Shown here: in pieces, positions 22,973 through 34,245 of the stretch | How the letters are laid out: each line of letters begins with the position of its first letter | Position numbering within the stretch: the first letter of the stretch is position 1 | Assembly (NCBI RefSeq): GCF_019059575.1 | Contig: NW_024881709.1 | Location: forward strand, 310,001-374,000 | Direction: 5' to 3' | Length of the DNA stretch: 64,000 bases | Source: Amphibalanus amphitrite | Lineage: Eukaryota; Arthropoda; Thecostraca; Balanomorpha; Balanidae | Program-made: the position numbers and the translations under genes | The notes under the pieces: model-generated | The model's input: only the letters and a program-made list of their open reading frames with translations | Databases searched by the model: none | What the model was told of the DNA's origin: nothing

Positions 22973-23486
22973 GGTCACATGAGGTCAGCTCGGTCACATG
23001 ACCTCACCATTAAAAGTCAATGGAGAAAAAATTGCTATTTTGGCGCCAGGAACGATCTCAAGTCAACCCATCTCAAGCACACGGAATCGTGATTTGTTGC
23101 AATCCTTGCAAGGTCCGATGCTTCACTTTCGCATTGTTGAGCTTGTGTGACGTCGTTTATGACGTCACTAGGGTCATAAGCTTTTCGTCAATAACTCCCG
23201 ATCAAATTGAGCTAGCGAGTCAGGAAAACCACCAATTGACTCAGGAAGACTTGCCGAATCGAATGATATGCGATATGACCTCCTTCGACCAACTTCGTGA
23301 CCTGGGGGCTCTGACCTGACCTTGACCCGAGGTCAACTCCTCAGGTTGATCTCACCCGAAGAAAAGGTATACCATTCGACGCGCCTGAGTGAGACGAACA
23401 CGATGATGTCAGAATGGCGGCGCTGCGACCGTTTTTTTTTTTTGCAAAATTATTCATCCAAAACTGAACCCGTGCCTTGGGTCACT

Positions 23487-23631
23487 TGACCAAAGGCCAG
23501 TTTTACCCAAGATTACTGCACGATGCGTAAGCGGATAGGGCTTTACCGTTTACGCTCCGTACATGAGGCGGTCTTTAGGCAAAAAATCCGGCAGGCGGCT
23601 ATTTTTCTGTTGGTAAAACTGGCCTCTGACC
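23487..23631. mobile_element. 135-bp MITE with 14-bp inverted ends and TGACC duplication
   Basis: AGGCCAGTTTTACC (from 23494) and its exact complement GGTAAAACTGGCCT (to 23625) bound a unit of about 135 bp. TGACC is present on both sides (23487-23491 and 23627-23631), but only once in the homologous uninterrupted copy near 1436, on the opposite strand. So the insertion and a 5-bp duplication can be read directly. Superfamily unknown. Confidence 0.85.
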
Positions 23632-23829
23632 TTAGAGGTTACCGGTTGACCTGAGACCTTAAAACTGGGTGCCAGTCGCTGTGTCTAGTAACGGCGCAAA
23701 CGTTCGTTGTTTCCGCGACGCTATAGCTCCATCAGGGGCGAAATGGCGAGGGGGGGTTCGCACGGTCGCACCAACCCCCTCGGCCGGCGCATATGTATGT
23801 ACAAAAGCAATAGGTCCAGCGAGGGTTAA

Positions 23830-24409
23830 AGTTTAAAGCCCTGGGATAATACCTAATTCAGGTAGCGCGGGGCGTGGTCCAGCCGATGACTGCAGGTGCA
23901 CATTTTTTTTCTGTTCGCTGTCAATGGCGTACCATAAGTGAGAAACGGGGTCCATTAGAGGGACCATCACGTATTGCCCCTTCCCGCCGCTAAGGGTGCT
24001 AGCTCTTCCTGCTCAGCACTATCAGAGACACATCCCCACAATATCGAACTTCGAAAATAATAATAATCGGCATAAGCCGCGCTCTGTCACTGTTTATAGT
24101 AAGCACTCTACGACCACTATTCGGCAGCGATGGCCTGTTGAGACACCAGTGAAGCGCGTCCTCCACGGCTGATTGGTAAAAGTGTCCGGCATTACCTCAC
24201 ATCAGCCGGCGCGGCGGCCTATTAGCATGCGGGAGAAGCGACTCCGTTTGCCCGAGTGACGTCGGCGCCGACCGCGGCAGCGGGCCTGTGTTTGAACAGG
24301 CGATCCGCCGTGACCCAGGGGGACCGAGCGGGGGGGGGGGGGGGGGCTGACTCGAGTCCACCGTTCGCGAGAGTCAACACTATTGGCATCGAGTGCGGGG
24401 GATGAGTTG
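23830..24409. other. Upstream region of the cuticle gene
   Basis: No exon seen. A run of 17 G (24330-24346) lies 64 bp upstream of the TATA box and could form a quadruplex or simply be slippage-prone. Confidence 0.5.
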
Positions 24410-24447
24410 TATAAAAGACGCGGCGATGTGCCGGGGTGCATCAGTTC
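24410..24447 (+). promoter_or_regulatory. TATA plus TCAGT core promoter of the cuticle gene
   Basis: TATAAAA begins at 24410 and an arthropod initiator TCAGT at 24441; its A (24443) is the likely start site, 33 bases below the TATA T. This leaves a leader of 51 bases before the ATG at 24494. Confidence 0.85.
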
Positions 24448-24493
24448 TGTGAGGTATTTCCATTGGAACACCAGAGGTCCATCCTCGAGAGTC

Positions 24494-25413
24494 ATGAAGC
24501 TGGTAAGTAGCTGGTAAAGGAGCATTCTAGGCAAATGCAGGGCTCGTTGCCATAGCTGTTAAGGTGTTGACATATTTGTTGAGCCGATTTAGGGGATCAG
24601 CTTGGAGTTCTTCTCATTCTGGAAGCCTAACCATAAGTTTTTTTTTTTTACTAATAAAAACCACTTGCCTTCAGAAGGCTTCATAAGGAGTACCTTTTCA
24701 TGCTTAAAAGTAAGTACCTTTTATTAATAAATCGGGTTCAAACCTATGATACGCCATTCCCCAAATTCCGATCATTCCGCTGAACCCGCCCTTCCGTGCC
24801 GCTGACCTAGTCCCTCCGTGCCGCTGACCTTGTCCCTCCGTGCGCTGGCCCTCCGTCCCTCTGACCCCGCCCCTCCGTGCCGTTTCAGCTGGTCCTGGCG
24901 TGTCTGGTGGCGGCGGCGGCGGCCCGTCCGCAGGGAGACGGCCTCCAGTCCTCCCAGACCGCCGCCACGCTGGCCGACGCCGGTATTCTCCGCATGGAGT
25001 CCTCTCAGGCGGAGGACGGCTCGTTCCAGTACGCCTTCGAGACGGCCGACCAGATCAAACAGGAGGTCTCCGGTCAGCTGAAGCAGATCGGCGAGGAGTT
25101 TGGCATCATCATGCAGGGCAGCTACTCGTTCGTGGCCAAGGACGAGAACGGAAACGATGTGCCCGTCGAGGTGCGCTGGGTGGCTGACGAGAACGGCTAT
25201 CGCGCTGAGGGAGACTCGATCCCGCAGCTCGGGGAGAACGGAGCGGGACAGCGGCTGCCGCAGCTGGGAGAAAACGGAGCCGGCCAGCGGCTGCCGCAGC
25301 TGGGGGAGAACGGAGCCGGCCAGCGGCTGCCGCAGCTCGGGGAGAACGGAGCCGGCCAGCGCGACCCGAATCTGATCGCCGCCTCCGATGATAACATCGT
25401 CATCCTCCAGTAG
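24494..25413 (+). CDS. Cuticle protein with R&R chitin-binding domain and four 12-residue repeats
   Basis: A secreted structural protein of the exoskeleton. Coding exons are 24494-24502 (just M-K-L, donor GTAAGT) and 24889-25413 (acceptor CGTTTCAG), 177 residues in all. Splitting the signal peptide after a few codons is the classic layout of arthropod cuticle genes. The signal peptide is residues 1-15 (MKLLVLACLVAAAAA). The extended R&R (chitin_bind_4) domain covers about residues 46-115: DGSFQYAFETAD, then GSYSFVAKDENG, then VRWVADENGYRAEGD. The R&R type binds chitin through a beta-sheet with aromatic residues. Residues 114-161 are four near-identical copies of LPQLGENGAGQR (first copy starting Ile), then a tail ending DDNIVILQ. 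RR-1-like by its sequence, so perhaps soft cuticle. A 262-residue antisense frame is a shadow. Confidence 0.96.
25219..25362 (+). repeat. Four 36-bp coding repeats in the cuticle gene
   Basis: In-frame tandem duplication of LPQLGENGAGQR. The copies differ at a few, mainly third-position bases (for example CTCGGGGAG against CTGGGAGAA), so the expansion is recent and copy number may vary between individuals. Confidence 0.97.
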
Positions 25414-27099
25414 GAGACGCTGCTGCTCCACCGACCGACCAAAGTGATACCGCTCTGCCGTCATCAACCCGAGCAAATATTCGCCAACTGATGTCACCGT
25501 CGAACAAACTGACGCTTTCTGACTGGAAAACGACATCACTACTTGTTTGTCCAATGTCATTGCTCACTGAAAAATGTACATACAAATATACAACAGTTCA
25601 CCGCAAAGGTCTTTCAAAGTGCGCCATAGTAGGGCAAGTTTATCGACATAGCTGTCATAACTCAAATTGCCAAGACTACAAAACGTAATGCAGAAAATAG
25701 CATTAGAAAACAATGCACAGGAAAAAACACCCCGAGGGAAATCTGCATAAAAATGAAATATGAATAAGCTCGTCATAAAAGTGCGCGCGGAATTCATCGT
25801 TGCCTCAGCTCACTGTGACCATTGCTGAAAACAAATTTGCTGAGCTTGCGAGCCATAGCAATGAAATAATTTCCAGCTTGACACAGCGTTTTTCACGCCT
25901 GATCACATCAAATCCCTTGTCAGTTCGACCCATCAAACATGTCAGTGCAGCACACGTTTATTCGCCATCCACTGCAGCTGATATACAAAAATACGGCGAC
26001 CGCCGACGACAGGGCCGCGACGGCTGAGAGACGTGTGCCGACACCGCCGACCCTAGCCGGGCGGCGCGAGGATGTACCGGGACCGACAGACTGACACCGA
26101 TTTAACTGCAAGACACCGCGGCGGTCGAGCTGGGATAGCCGTGACAGAGAGCTGAGAGGTGGGAGAGAGGGGTGAAGCCCGGACAGACGACCTTCCGGGC
26201 GATAAGATGTACCTTTCGCGCGCGCACAACAAACTCGCACGTGCCAGCACCGCTCTCCTGCATACAAAAATAACGAAAGACGCACGACTTTCCGTCGTGT
26301 CCTCGCCTTTCGTGCATCGCGAACGAAGCGTGAACGAACCGGTCCTGCGAGCCGATGTCGAGGGCACACGAGGACAGCGGCGTCCGCCCGGGTCACATGA
26401 CCGTACCGTAGACACCACTGCTCCGCCGGCGTGTCAGTGCCCGGAGCCAGCTCACAGACCCAGCCACAGTCGCAGCGCAAAGACGCTGGGCTCCGACCAG
26501 CGCACGGTAGGCGATCGGGCCGGTCTAGCCTCGCGAAACCTCAAAGACACTTTTTTCCGAAAATTGGAAAACAACGCATACTAGTCGACAGAAAATTCAT
26601 CAAAGATTACGATTAGTGCATTTGCATGGCTCAGGAGACATTTATTCGTAGACAAAAGTATCGTTAAAGACAGCGTTCCGTAACACTTCATAAGGGGGAT
26701 AATCACAGCCGATTTTTACGCTCTTTGAATATTTTGCGGAACGATGAAATTGCTAGGTGTTGAGTATCCATTTTGCATGGAAAGTGAAATTTAGATGTTT
26801 AGACGATTCCGCCATAGAAAGCAAGTAGACAAAATCAGTTCAAAATGTCTTATAATTAGGTTAACTTTTTATATTTTTTTCTACCACTAAACATTACGTC
26901 CACTGAATGAACCAAGCCCAGCAAAAAAAGTTTTACGAGGATGAACTGAAATTAATGCTGTATCGCATGCACTAAGACACTATCTATTAGGGGAGCCAGT
27001 GAAAATTTGCAGCCACTTGCAGCCCTGGCATCCAGACACTTTTTCTTCTAAGGGTTGGCCGTGGCTTGGTGCACTTGAGCACAAGTGGTAAATGCCCCA
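25414..27099. other. 3' flank and intergenic DNA, no gene recognised
   Basis: Starts with the 3' untranslated region of the cuticle gene. I could not identify a canonical AATAAA close by. The overlapping frames at 25920-26584 cover a GC-rich patch on both strands without family features. Confidence 0.4.
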
Positions 27100-27895
27100 A
27101 AGCGAGTTTTCGCGATAGCTCAAAACACCCAGGCAATAGAGAGCTGCAACCTGGCATACCTGACCTTTGATGCACGCTGGGTCTTGTGACACCAACCGCA
27201 CTTTCAAGTCAGGTCAGGTCACTGATCTATGACGTCATACATGAACCTCTGCACGATCCTCAGATATCGCAACCTTGCAACGCTCTCAGTGCCAGAGTAA
27301 CTTTCACAGGAAGGTGAGACTTGCAGGACTTATTGTCCTTTAGAGGTCTTACAACTTTTATATCTCAGACTTTCCCTAAATGTCACATAAAGTCAGGTTG
27401 GTCACGTGACCTCACCTATAATTCAATGGGGAAATATGAAAACTGTTATTTTGGCGCCAGGAATGATATTCAATTGTCTCAAGTACACGGAATCGTTACT
27501 CCATGCACTCCTTGCAAGATCTGATGCTGCATTTTTGCATTGTTGACCTTGCATGACGTCATTTATGACGTCATTAGGGTCATACGAGTTTTTCGTCAAT
27601 AACTCCCGATTAAGTTGAGCTAGAGAGTCGAAAAGGTCACCAATGGACTCCGGAAGACCTGCCGAATCGAATGATATGCGATATGACCTCCTTCGACCAA
27701 CTTCGTGATTTGAAGACCTCTGACCTTACCTTGACTCGAGGTCAAGGTCAGGTTGACCTTACGGTGGCCTCACCTGAACAAAAGTATACCATTCGACGCG
27801 CCTGAGCAAGGCGAACACGACGATGTCAAAATCGTGGTTCTGCGGCCATTTTTGCGAAGTTATTTACCAAAAACCAAAGCCGCTGCTTGGGTCAC
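27100..27895 (+). mobile_element. AGGTCA-rich hairpin-type element, ends missing (copy C)
   Basis: Co-linear with copy B (22130-23829): shared CTATGACGTCATA, the TATTTTGGCGCCAGGAA block, paired palindromes TGACGTCATTTATGACGTCA (27554-27573) and GACGCGCCTGAG. It breaks off at GGGTCAC (about 27895), very near where copy B carries its 135-bp insertion. It lacks both nested elements of copy B, so it provides the empty site for the 557-bp MITE. Confidence 0.85.
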
Positions 27896-28816
27896 GTTAT
27901 GAAATGGGGCCTTGCCGGGCGAGATTTACGCTGTTTCATGATATGTATAAATTGGTAGAGCATAATCGTTTGAATAAAAAAATGGTTTGGAAGCAATTTT
28001 CTACGGAGGTACACACCATTTCAATGTCCTACCCAGCTCATACCGTCATAAATTTCGACCTACTCTCAAAAGTATTCATGCGTTATTCGAGCAGCAATTA
28101 GGCAAATTGCAAGCTCGCCACAGAGCACAAATCCTATACGAGATAGTCCTTATTTAAAATATATGCTCATTGGATATTCAAGAAGGTTGCTCCTAAATAT
28201 TGTGGTTCTAGCTTCAAAAACATGGATGTTATGAATGCCGATAGGTTTCGCGAGGCTACACCGGCCGGATCGCCCACTGTGCAGCGCAGTGCACCGAGCC
28301 GCCGGCCGTCCATGCTCAACGCGACAGCCTCCGCCATATACAGCACGGCAGAGATACCATCCTACCGTGACGAAAGATCGCAACAGCCAGCCACATAGTA
28401 TTCGCACACTTAAATAAATAGTACCCTAACCTTGGTAACCCATCACACAGGCTAGGAAATATACCTAATATATTTCTGCGAGAACCTAGGTTTATGTACA
28501 ATTACAGCTCTTAGTGTATTTATAAACCTGTGCCCGACTTACACCGAAGATCTTGTTGACCACAGACTGAAACACGATTTAATCAGTTTAAACGCGAATG
28601 ATAAACGTGTCTCCTTGACCATGTTCCCAAATCCTTCAAAATTCACCTGGCGGCCAAAGTGAAGGAGTGGTGACACACTCGACGCCACGTTAATCACATC
28701 ATTTTTTTTTGTGACCCCTCGATCGACAGAAAGACCAATTTGATTCAAGCGCCTTTCCAAAAAATAGCTTCAACAAAAAAGATATCGGACAATTTCGTGA
28801 AATAATTTTCCTCAAT

Positions 28817-28822
28817 TTTATT
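28817..28822 (-). terminator. Sec62: Possible Sec62 poly(A) signal
   Basis: AATAAA on the minus strand, the first such hexamer I noticed downstream of the stop codon. Cleavage site not determined. Confidence 0.4.
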
Positions 28823-29040
28823 AAAATAAACTTTAAAAATTTATAACAACACCAATGCCCGTGACACCAAACAACAAATAAAACTAGCCGATCCAAACTA
28901 AAACGTACGCATTAATTACCTAACGCCTAGCCATCAAACCTATAACTTGTGCACTCGTCTTTCGATCAAATCATAACAGAGCCGCCGTCGCCGACTGCCC
29001 GCCGCCCGCGCGACTGACCGGTCACGAGGACAGCCACCAC

Positions 29041-29064
29041 CGACGGACGGACGGACGGACGGAC
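29041..29064. repeat. (GGAC)n microsatellite in the Sec62 3' UTR
   Basis: Five to six perfect GGAC units directly after the Sec62 stop codon. Confidence 0.95.
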
Positions 29065-29078
29065 GCGCGGACCGGACC

Positions 29079-32000
29079 CTACGTCTCAGTGTCGGGCTCA
29101 TCGGACTTTTCCAGGATCTCGAACGAACCGGTCGACTGCTGGCTGCCCTCCGAGCCGCCCTCAGACTCCCGATGCTCGTCACCGTCCCTGAGGAATAGAG
29201 AGGAAGGTCAGTGGGTGTCCCAGGAAGCAGTTGGAATGGGACGAAACGGTTAGCCAAGTAGATGACTCGGGAAAGGTGTCGCACATCGATGCATCATCAA
29301 AAACAAAACGACGCCGATACTACCGAGTCCGTCCGTGCGAACCACATTGGGCTTCACCGAGCTGAAAAATGACATGAATTTTGACTGCTGGACCAGGACC
29401 ATCAGTCCTGCCCTGTCTGGCCTCCGTGTTACAACACTTTGGAAATTTGTCTCACCCGTCTCACGCCACAGTTTCGTTCTGATACTGCAGTCACCGCCAT
29501 CTACCGGCCATTTCAACCCTTCGAGGACACTGTTCTCTGTGGTCGCCGTCCATCTGTCCCATGACCCCATATTACCCAAGTCGCCTCTGGACACTCACTG
29601 TTCTTTAGTTCCGTCCTCGGCCTGCCCTCCTTCCGCCTCGCCCGGGTCGGCCTTTGGCGCCGACTCAGCCGGTTTGTCCTCAGATTTGGTCGCCGAAACA
29701 TCGCCGCTCTCTCCTTCCGCAGCAGCGTCCTTCTTCTTCTTGCGCTTCTCCTTCTTCTTATCCTCTTTAGGACCCCGGTATTCGTACTGAGGGAGCAAAT
29801 GTCGGGAAGCGTCAAATGCAGATCACTAAAATAATAAAAATACGCAACTTAAGTAATGCCATTTCGTGAAAGCACTAAAGTCGATTTTTAATCTAACGCA
29901 ACCAGCAGTGCAGTCCGATAGCTCATCATTGATACTTCTAGCGTCAGTCTACTTGCACTTTTAAACGCCGACTCCTGAATGGTGAATGACAAGTCACAAC
30001 ACCGTTTAATTGGAGTCCAAGACAGAATAGCTTCTGCCCTGCAAACAAGGAGAGATGGCCTTCCCCACTCGACTGACCCGAAAGGGTAACACCACGTCCC
30101 ACTCAACTGACTTGTGATCGTGTACCTCCCTCCAGCCCATCTCACCTGATACAAGGGCCAGAACGAAGCGAAGAATCCAACATCCTCGGTGAGATTCGGC
30201 AGGATCCAGAGGTGGTGTCTGCCCATGGTGACCAGCCAGACGAGGGCGAACACCACCACGCGGATCACAGAGAGAGCCAGGATGAACACGAGGAAACCGG
30301 CGGCCGCCAGCGACAGGTAGTACACGTACTCTCTGGGGACGCAGCGGACGGGGAGAGCGCTAGAGTGGCACGCAGATTCCAGCACAGCTGTGGGGAGCAG
30401 TGTGAACATGGGGAGGCCAGGTACAGCCTGACATGTTGTCATCGAAACACGGTACTTTAACAGACAAACCATCGGTACAACCGAAGAGAGCGACGTTTGA
30501 AGTTCGTCTACCTTCGACGAGCTACGAAACGCGTAACAATAAGTATTAAGTACACATCAAAGTAAACGCACATTTTATGAAACTTGACCCCTCGCAAACA
30601 ATTGAAATTGAAGCATAATAAAGTTCTGGCAGCCCAATGAGCATAACCGTTGAGCAAACACGCATTGCTATCAAAACTTTATCCCACGACGGCAATAACA
30701 GCTGCGTATTTGCCGCCAGCCAGTGCAGAGATATAAATCCGGTGGTCTCTGGGGCGTGGGCCGCCCCAGCCTACACCGACAGCAAATCGATACCGGGGTG
30801 GGTGTGCACCGGGACCTTCTAGGGTCGGTAGTCGGTACACCGCCCCGCTTCCCGCCACCCGACTGACCTGACTTTGGCCGGCCACAGCGGGAACAGACAC
30901 ACAGCCACGATAGCCAGCACCAGCAGAATGCCCAGCAGCCAGTAGTGCGTCGGGATCGGGTCGTAGATCCACACGTAGGCGTCGTTACCGTCGACAAACA
31001 CCTGCTCCAGGTGCATGTCCAGCTTGACGCGGCGCTTCGGCTTGCCCTCCTCGGACTCCTGCGAGGTCATCGAATGTGATGAATGTGCAGACAAAAGCGA
31101 GACTCATCGTCATCTTCACACTCACATATCGCATGATCTAAACTGATGCAAAGATCTACACATACACACACTTGCCATAGCAGGGAGGGCTGCATTACAA
31201 AGCACACTTCTCCAAGTTCACGCTCACTCATCGTCATCTTCACACTAACATATCGCATGATCTACACATAAACACACTTGCCACAGCAGGGAGGGCTGCT
31301 GCTTACAAAGCACACTTCTCCAAGTTCACGCTCACCTTCTTCTTTTTGGCCCTTGGTGACGAGGTGTCTCCCTCGGCGGCGCTGGGCTCGCCGGCCGGCT
31401 CGTCGGCAGCACTGCGCTCCGCCGCCTCCTTGGTCTCCTCATCTTCTCCCGAGTCGCTCTCGCTCTCCTCCCGAGTGGTGCCCTTCTTCTTCCGCTCCTC
31501 ATCCTCCTTCTTCTTGAGCTTCTTCAGCTCCTTGCGCCGCAGGTCGCGGTCTGTGATGGCGATCTTCTTCGCACGGTGGAAGAACTTGTGCCGCAACATT
31601 CTGGCAAATAAGAACAATGGACGAGAATAAAATCAGATGGTGGCCAATAATTTAACGAACTACATGTGTCTTTAGTGGCGCCAGACAAACGTAACAGACA
31701 TAACGACCTGAAGAGCTTAAGAAATAATACGATTGAAGTTACCGACAAACTTAATGACACATTTATTAGGCATTATGATAGCGGGCTTGGACTCTTTAAA
31801 GAAAATCGATATCAATAGACAAAGTAAGAATCGACTCAGCTAAATTTTAAACTTTCTTTCGGAGAGTGAGGGATGGGGGCAATGCGCATTTGATGTTTTA
31901 GCTATCGTTAGCATTCGACAATAGAATAAATTACTGCCGTTTTCCTCCCATCTGAGTAATAATTTGGTGATCATGATCACAGTCATTTCACCGTAAGTTC

Positions 32001-33004
32001 CGAGATAAAGCCATGCCTCCGACCGATCCCAGCCGGGACGCGAGACGTCTCGGAAACCATGCCGGACGGAGGGGGCGGAAGGTCGAACGAGGATCGATTG
32101 TCCATCTTTCCGGTCGGCCGTTATTGACGTGGCAGAAGGCCCGACCGCCCGGCTATTGTTTCTCCCCGGGAGCAACAGACCGGTTTTCGTCCGTCCGACA
32201 AACGACGTACGGTACTCGGTGAATCACACCACGCAACCGAAGAAATATTATGCCAAATATAAAACCAAAAGCCCTAGACTACTCCATATCAGTAATACAG
32301 TAGTCTAGGCAAAAGCAAATATTCACTGAACATTTCGTTAAGTTTCGACACCCCGCCTGAAGTCTCAGCTGCGCTTTAATCTCAAATCATTATCCCTCAG
32401 CCAGCAGTGGAACGATATGATTTACCGCCTTAGCAGCACACATTAGGAGCCCGAAAAAAGTGTCTCACATGTCCAGGAAGTCGACGACCGACTGTCGGTC
32501 TGTGAATAGGATCGGGTGCTTCTTCTCTCCGGAGGCCCAGGGTGAGTCGAGCAGCGCGTCCACCGCGCGACCGGCCGTGAAATACTGCACCGGGTGGTGC
32601 ATAAACTTGGTCTTCTTGTTTGGTATATTGTCACGGATGTACTTGGCGACGGCATACTCCTCCTTGGTAGGTTTCTCCTCAAGCGGTGTCTCCTGAGAGT
32701 GACACAAAACAGATCATTGGAACAGCAATTTTTGGTAGAAATGCGAAAACAAATAAATCAAATTAGCCAGTATGATGAATGATGGGTCAAAGTGAATTTC
32801 AAAAGATGTGGTGAAACACTGGCCCCTTCAGTTGCGACCAGCAATGCTAAATAACATATACCTTTCACAGCCATTGATACAAATGACAAATCCCTCCATG
32901 ATCCCTAATTCAGATTTGACACATTGAAAAATGATTCAACGTTGCATCCAACGTAGGTAATAATAACTCACCGGTGCCTTTCTTTTCACCCTTTTTCCAG
33001 ACAT
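29079..33004 (-). CDS. Sec62: Sec62, ER translocon component (complete, seven coding exons)
   Basis: Membrane protein that joins Sec61 and Sec63 to import small secretory proteins after translation; in mammals also an ER-phagy receptor. Coding exons (minus): 33004-32972, 32692-32469, 31600-31336, 31058-30868, 30332-30146, 29786-29599, 29187-29079. All have GT-AG junctions and matching phases, and they sum to 1197 bases, 398 residues (human protein 399). The N-terminus starts MSGKRVKRKAPE. The cytosolic domain includes EYAVAKYIRDN and VQYFTAGRAVDALLDS. A charged Lys/Glu linker follows, then transmembrane segments at about 213-233 (HYWLLGILLVLAIVAVCLF) and 243-272, with the conserved GRHHLWILPNLTEDVGF loop between TM2 and the tail. 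The acidic C-terminus holds FEIL (385-388), placed like the human LC3-binding FEMI. The ATG exon is preceded by an acceptor (TTTTCCAG at 33015), so a 5' untranslated exon lies upstream, unlocated. Confidence 0.97.
31102..31335. repeat. Tandem duplication at a Sec62 splice donor
   Basis: About 108-124 bp of intron sequence is duplicated (ACTCATCGTCATCTTCACAC at 31102 and 31226; CTCCAAGTTCACGCTCAC at 31210 and 31318). The duplicated part contains the donor-side sequence of the 31336-31600 exon, so a second GTGAGC-like decoy site lies about 108 bases inside the intron. Confidence 0.9.
32273..32309. repeat. Perfect 11-bp hairpin in a Sec62 intron
   Basis: CCTAGACTACT (32273-32283) and AGTAGTCTAGG (32299-32309), loop 15 bases. 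No role assigned. Confidence 0.7.
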
Positions 33005-33014
33005 GATTCACAAC

Positions 33015-33334
33015 CTGGAAAAGATCAGTAAAGTCACCCACATGGAACCTGACCATGATATAGGAACTAGGGAATCTGTATTTTGCTTTGAAATTTTGAA
33101 TGAAGAGATGATAAGAAGGATGAAGGTGAAAGGTCAGCAAAGAACACCGATACATGACAACAAATTTGTGCTTATAATATAATTTCATGGTTCAGGTAGA
33201 AAGTGCTGCGAGATAACCAACTTGCCTGATATATAGGGTCTACAAATTCAGGACATTCTAATGAAATGGCCTGCTTGTGCCCAATCTGCATTAATTGAAC
33301 AGCTACTGCCATTATTTGTATTGCTAATTAGCCT
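33015..33334. other. Sec62 upstream region
   Basis: Should contain the 5' untranslated exon and promoter of Sec62 or the intron before it; I could not identify a start site or TATA box. Confidence 0.35.
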
Positions 33335-33792
33335 TTAACCTTCCCGGGGGTGGGGGGCATTTTTTGCCTCCCCCCTTAGTTTTTTCGATATATCTCCAGA
33401 ACCGCTGCGCCGATCGTCACCAAACGTTCAGTACCCTCCCGTGAATAGCTTTTGCACATTATGACCAACACATTTTCCAAAGACTATGATAGGTTGGCCG
33501 CTAATGACGTCGGAGTGACGTCATTTCTGCCATTTTCGACAAAAAAAAAGATTTCGCGGAAAGAGCTGTCAGGCCTACAGCTTTAGAGATACAGAAAAAT
33601 ATTTCAGACATAAAAGGTGTCGAATTAACAGGGCTACAAAACTGCTATCTCGGATCCTTAAAACTTTAAGATTTTGACCCCCCAAAAAATAGATACCAAT
33701 TACCAGGCCCATCGGGAGAAATGGGCCTAGTATCAGGCCCATTTCCAGGGCCTGATATGGAAATGGCGGCTGGCTCAAGGATGAGCAGTTAA
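33335..33792. mobile_element. TTAACC hairpin-type element, right terminus unclear
   Basis: TTAA (33335-33338) is followed by CCTTCCCGGGGG and a hairpin GGGGGGCA-TTTT-TGCCTCCCCC, then a TGACGTCATT word (near 33516-33525), the same recipe as the other TTAACC elements. A TTAA lies at 33789-33792, but the sequence before it does not mirror the left end, so the right boundary is tentative. Confidence 0.55.
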
Positions 33793-34243
33793 AGCCGATT
33801 ATACGATTTAATGCATACTAATGTTTCACATGCATAGGCAGAAGGATGTGGGCACGCGTTTCATTATCAAAGAATATGCATACTACCAGGTAACTTCTTC
33901 GTTTTTTCCCAACTAAATATTAAGTATTCTCCCTCGTTTTTAAAGTACGGTGGCCGAAATCAAACGAGGAACGCAGATTTGGGGGTAGCCGGTAGGTGGG
34001 TATTGGCGACCAGACTCAAGCAAAGGTTTGTGGCGTGGAAAAGTGTCCCTTGAAGTTCTGAAACCATGGTGACGCCGCTGAAATGGCCTCAGGCGCCGTT
34101 CTCACCGTTCACCACTGAAACTCACAAAGACACATTCATTTCAATTTCCAACAACTGAGTAAAGAACCTATTGATATGATAGGCAGGAAGATAGGTAGGC
34201 AACTACATTCCAATAACCAATTTAATGACAAAAACTAAAATAT
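33793..34243. other. No gene recognised
   Basis: Mixed sequence between two mobile elements, without supportable features. Confidence 0.4.
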
Positions 34244-34245
34244 CT

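Larger units (their letters stand above)
22130..23829 (+). mobile_element. AGGTCA-rich hairpin-type element (copy B) carrying two nested elements
   Basis: The right end is intact: GCGAGGG then TTAA (23826-23829), preceded by a G/C hairpin block (GGGGGGTTCGCACGG... ACCAACCCCCT, about 23752-23781). The left end is approximate. The interior has paired TGACGTCA-like palindromes (about 23150-23167) and many TGACCT words. It aligns with the elements at 27100-27895 (same strand) and 1262-1990 (opposite). Two younger elements sit inside it: 22416-22972 (TTAA type) and 23492-23626 (TGACC duplication). The frame at 23020-23319 is not a gene. Confidence 0.85.
27896..29078. other. Sec62 downstream region
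   Basis: A possible poly(A) signal AATAAA on the minus strand (complement of 28817-28822) lies 257 bp after the Sec62 stop, giving a plausible 3' untranslated region. A (GGAC)n microsatellite (29041-29064) falls within it. Left of 28800 nothing is recognised. Confidence 0.45.

Noticed and set aside
24772-25560. 262-residue minus frame
   Set aside because: Antisense shadow of the cuticle exon; the plus strand has signal peptide, domain, splice sites and promoter.
25920-26584. 186- and 141-residue frames on opposite strands
   Set aside because: Mutually overlapping, no domain, no splice evidence.
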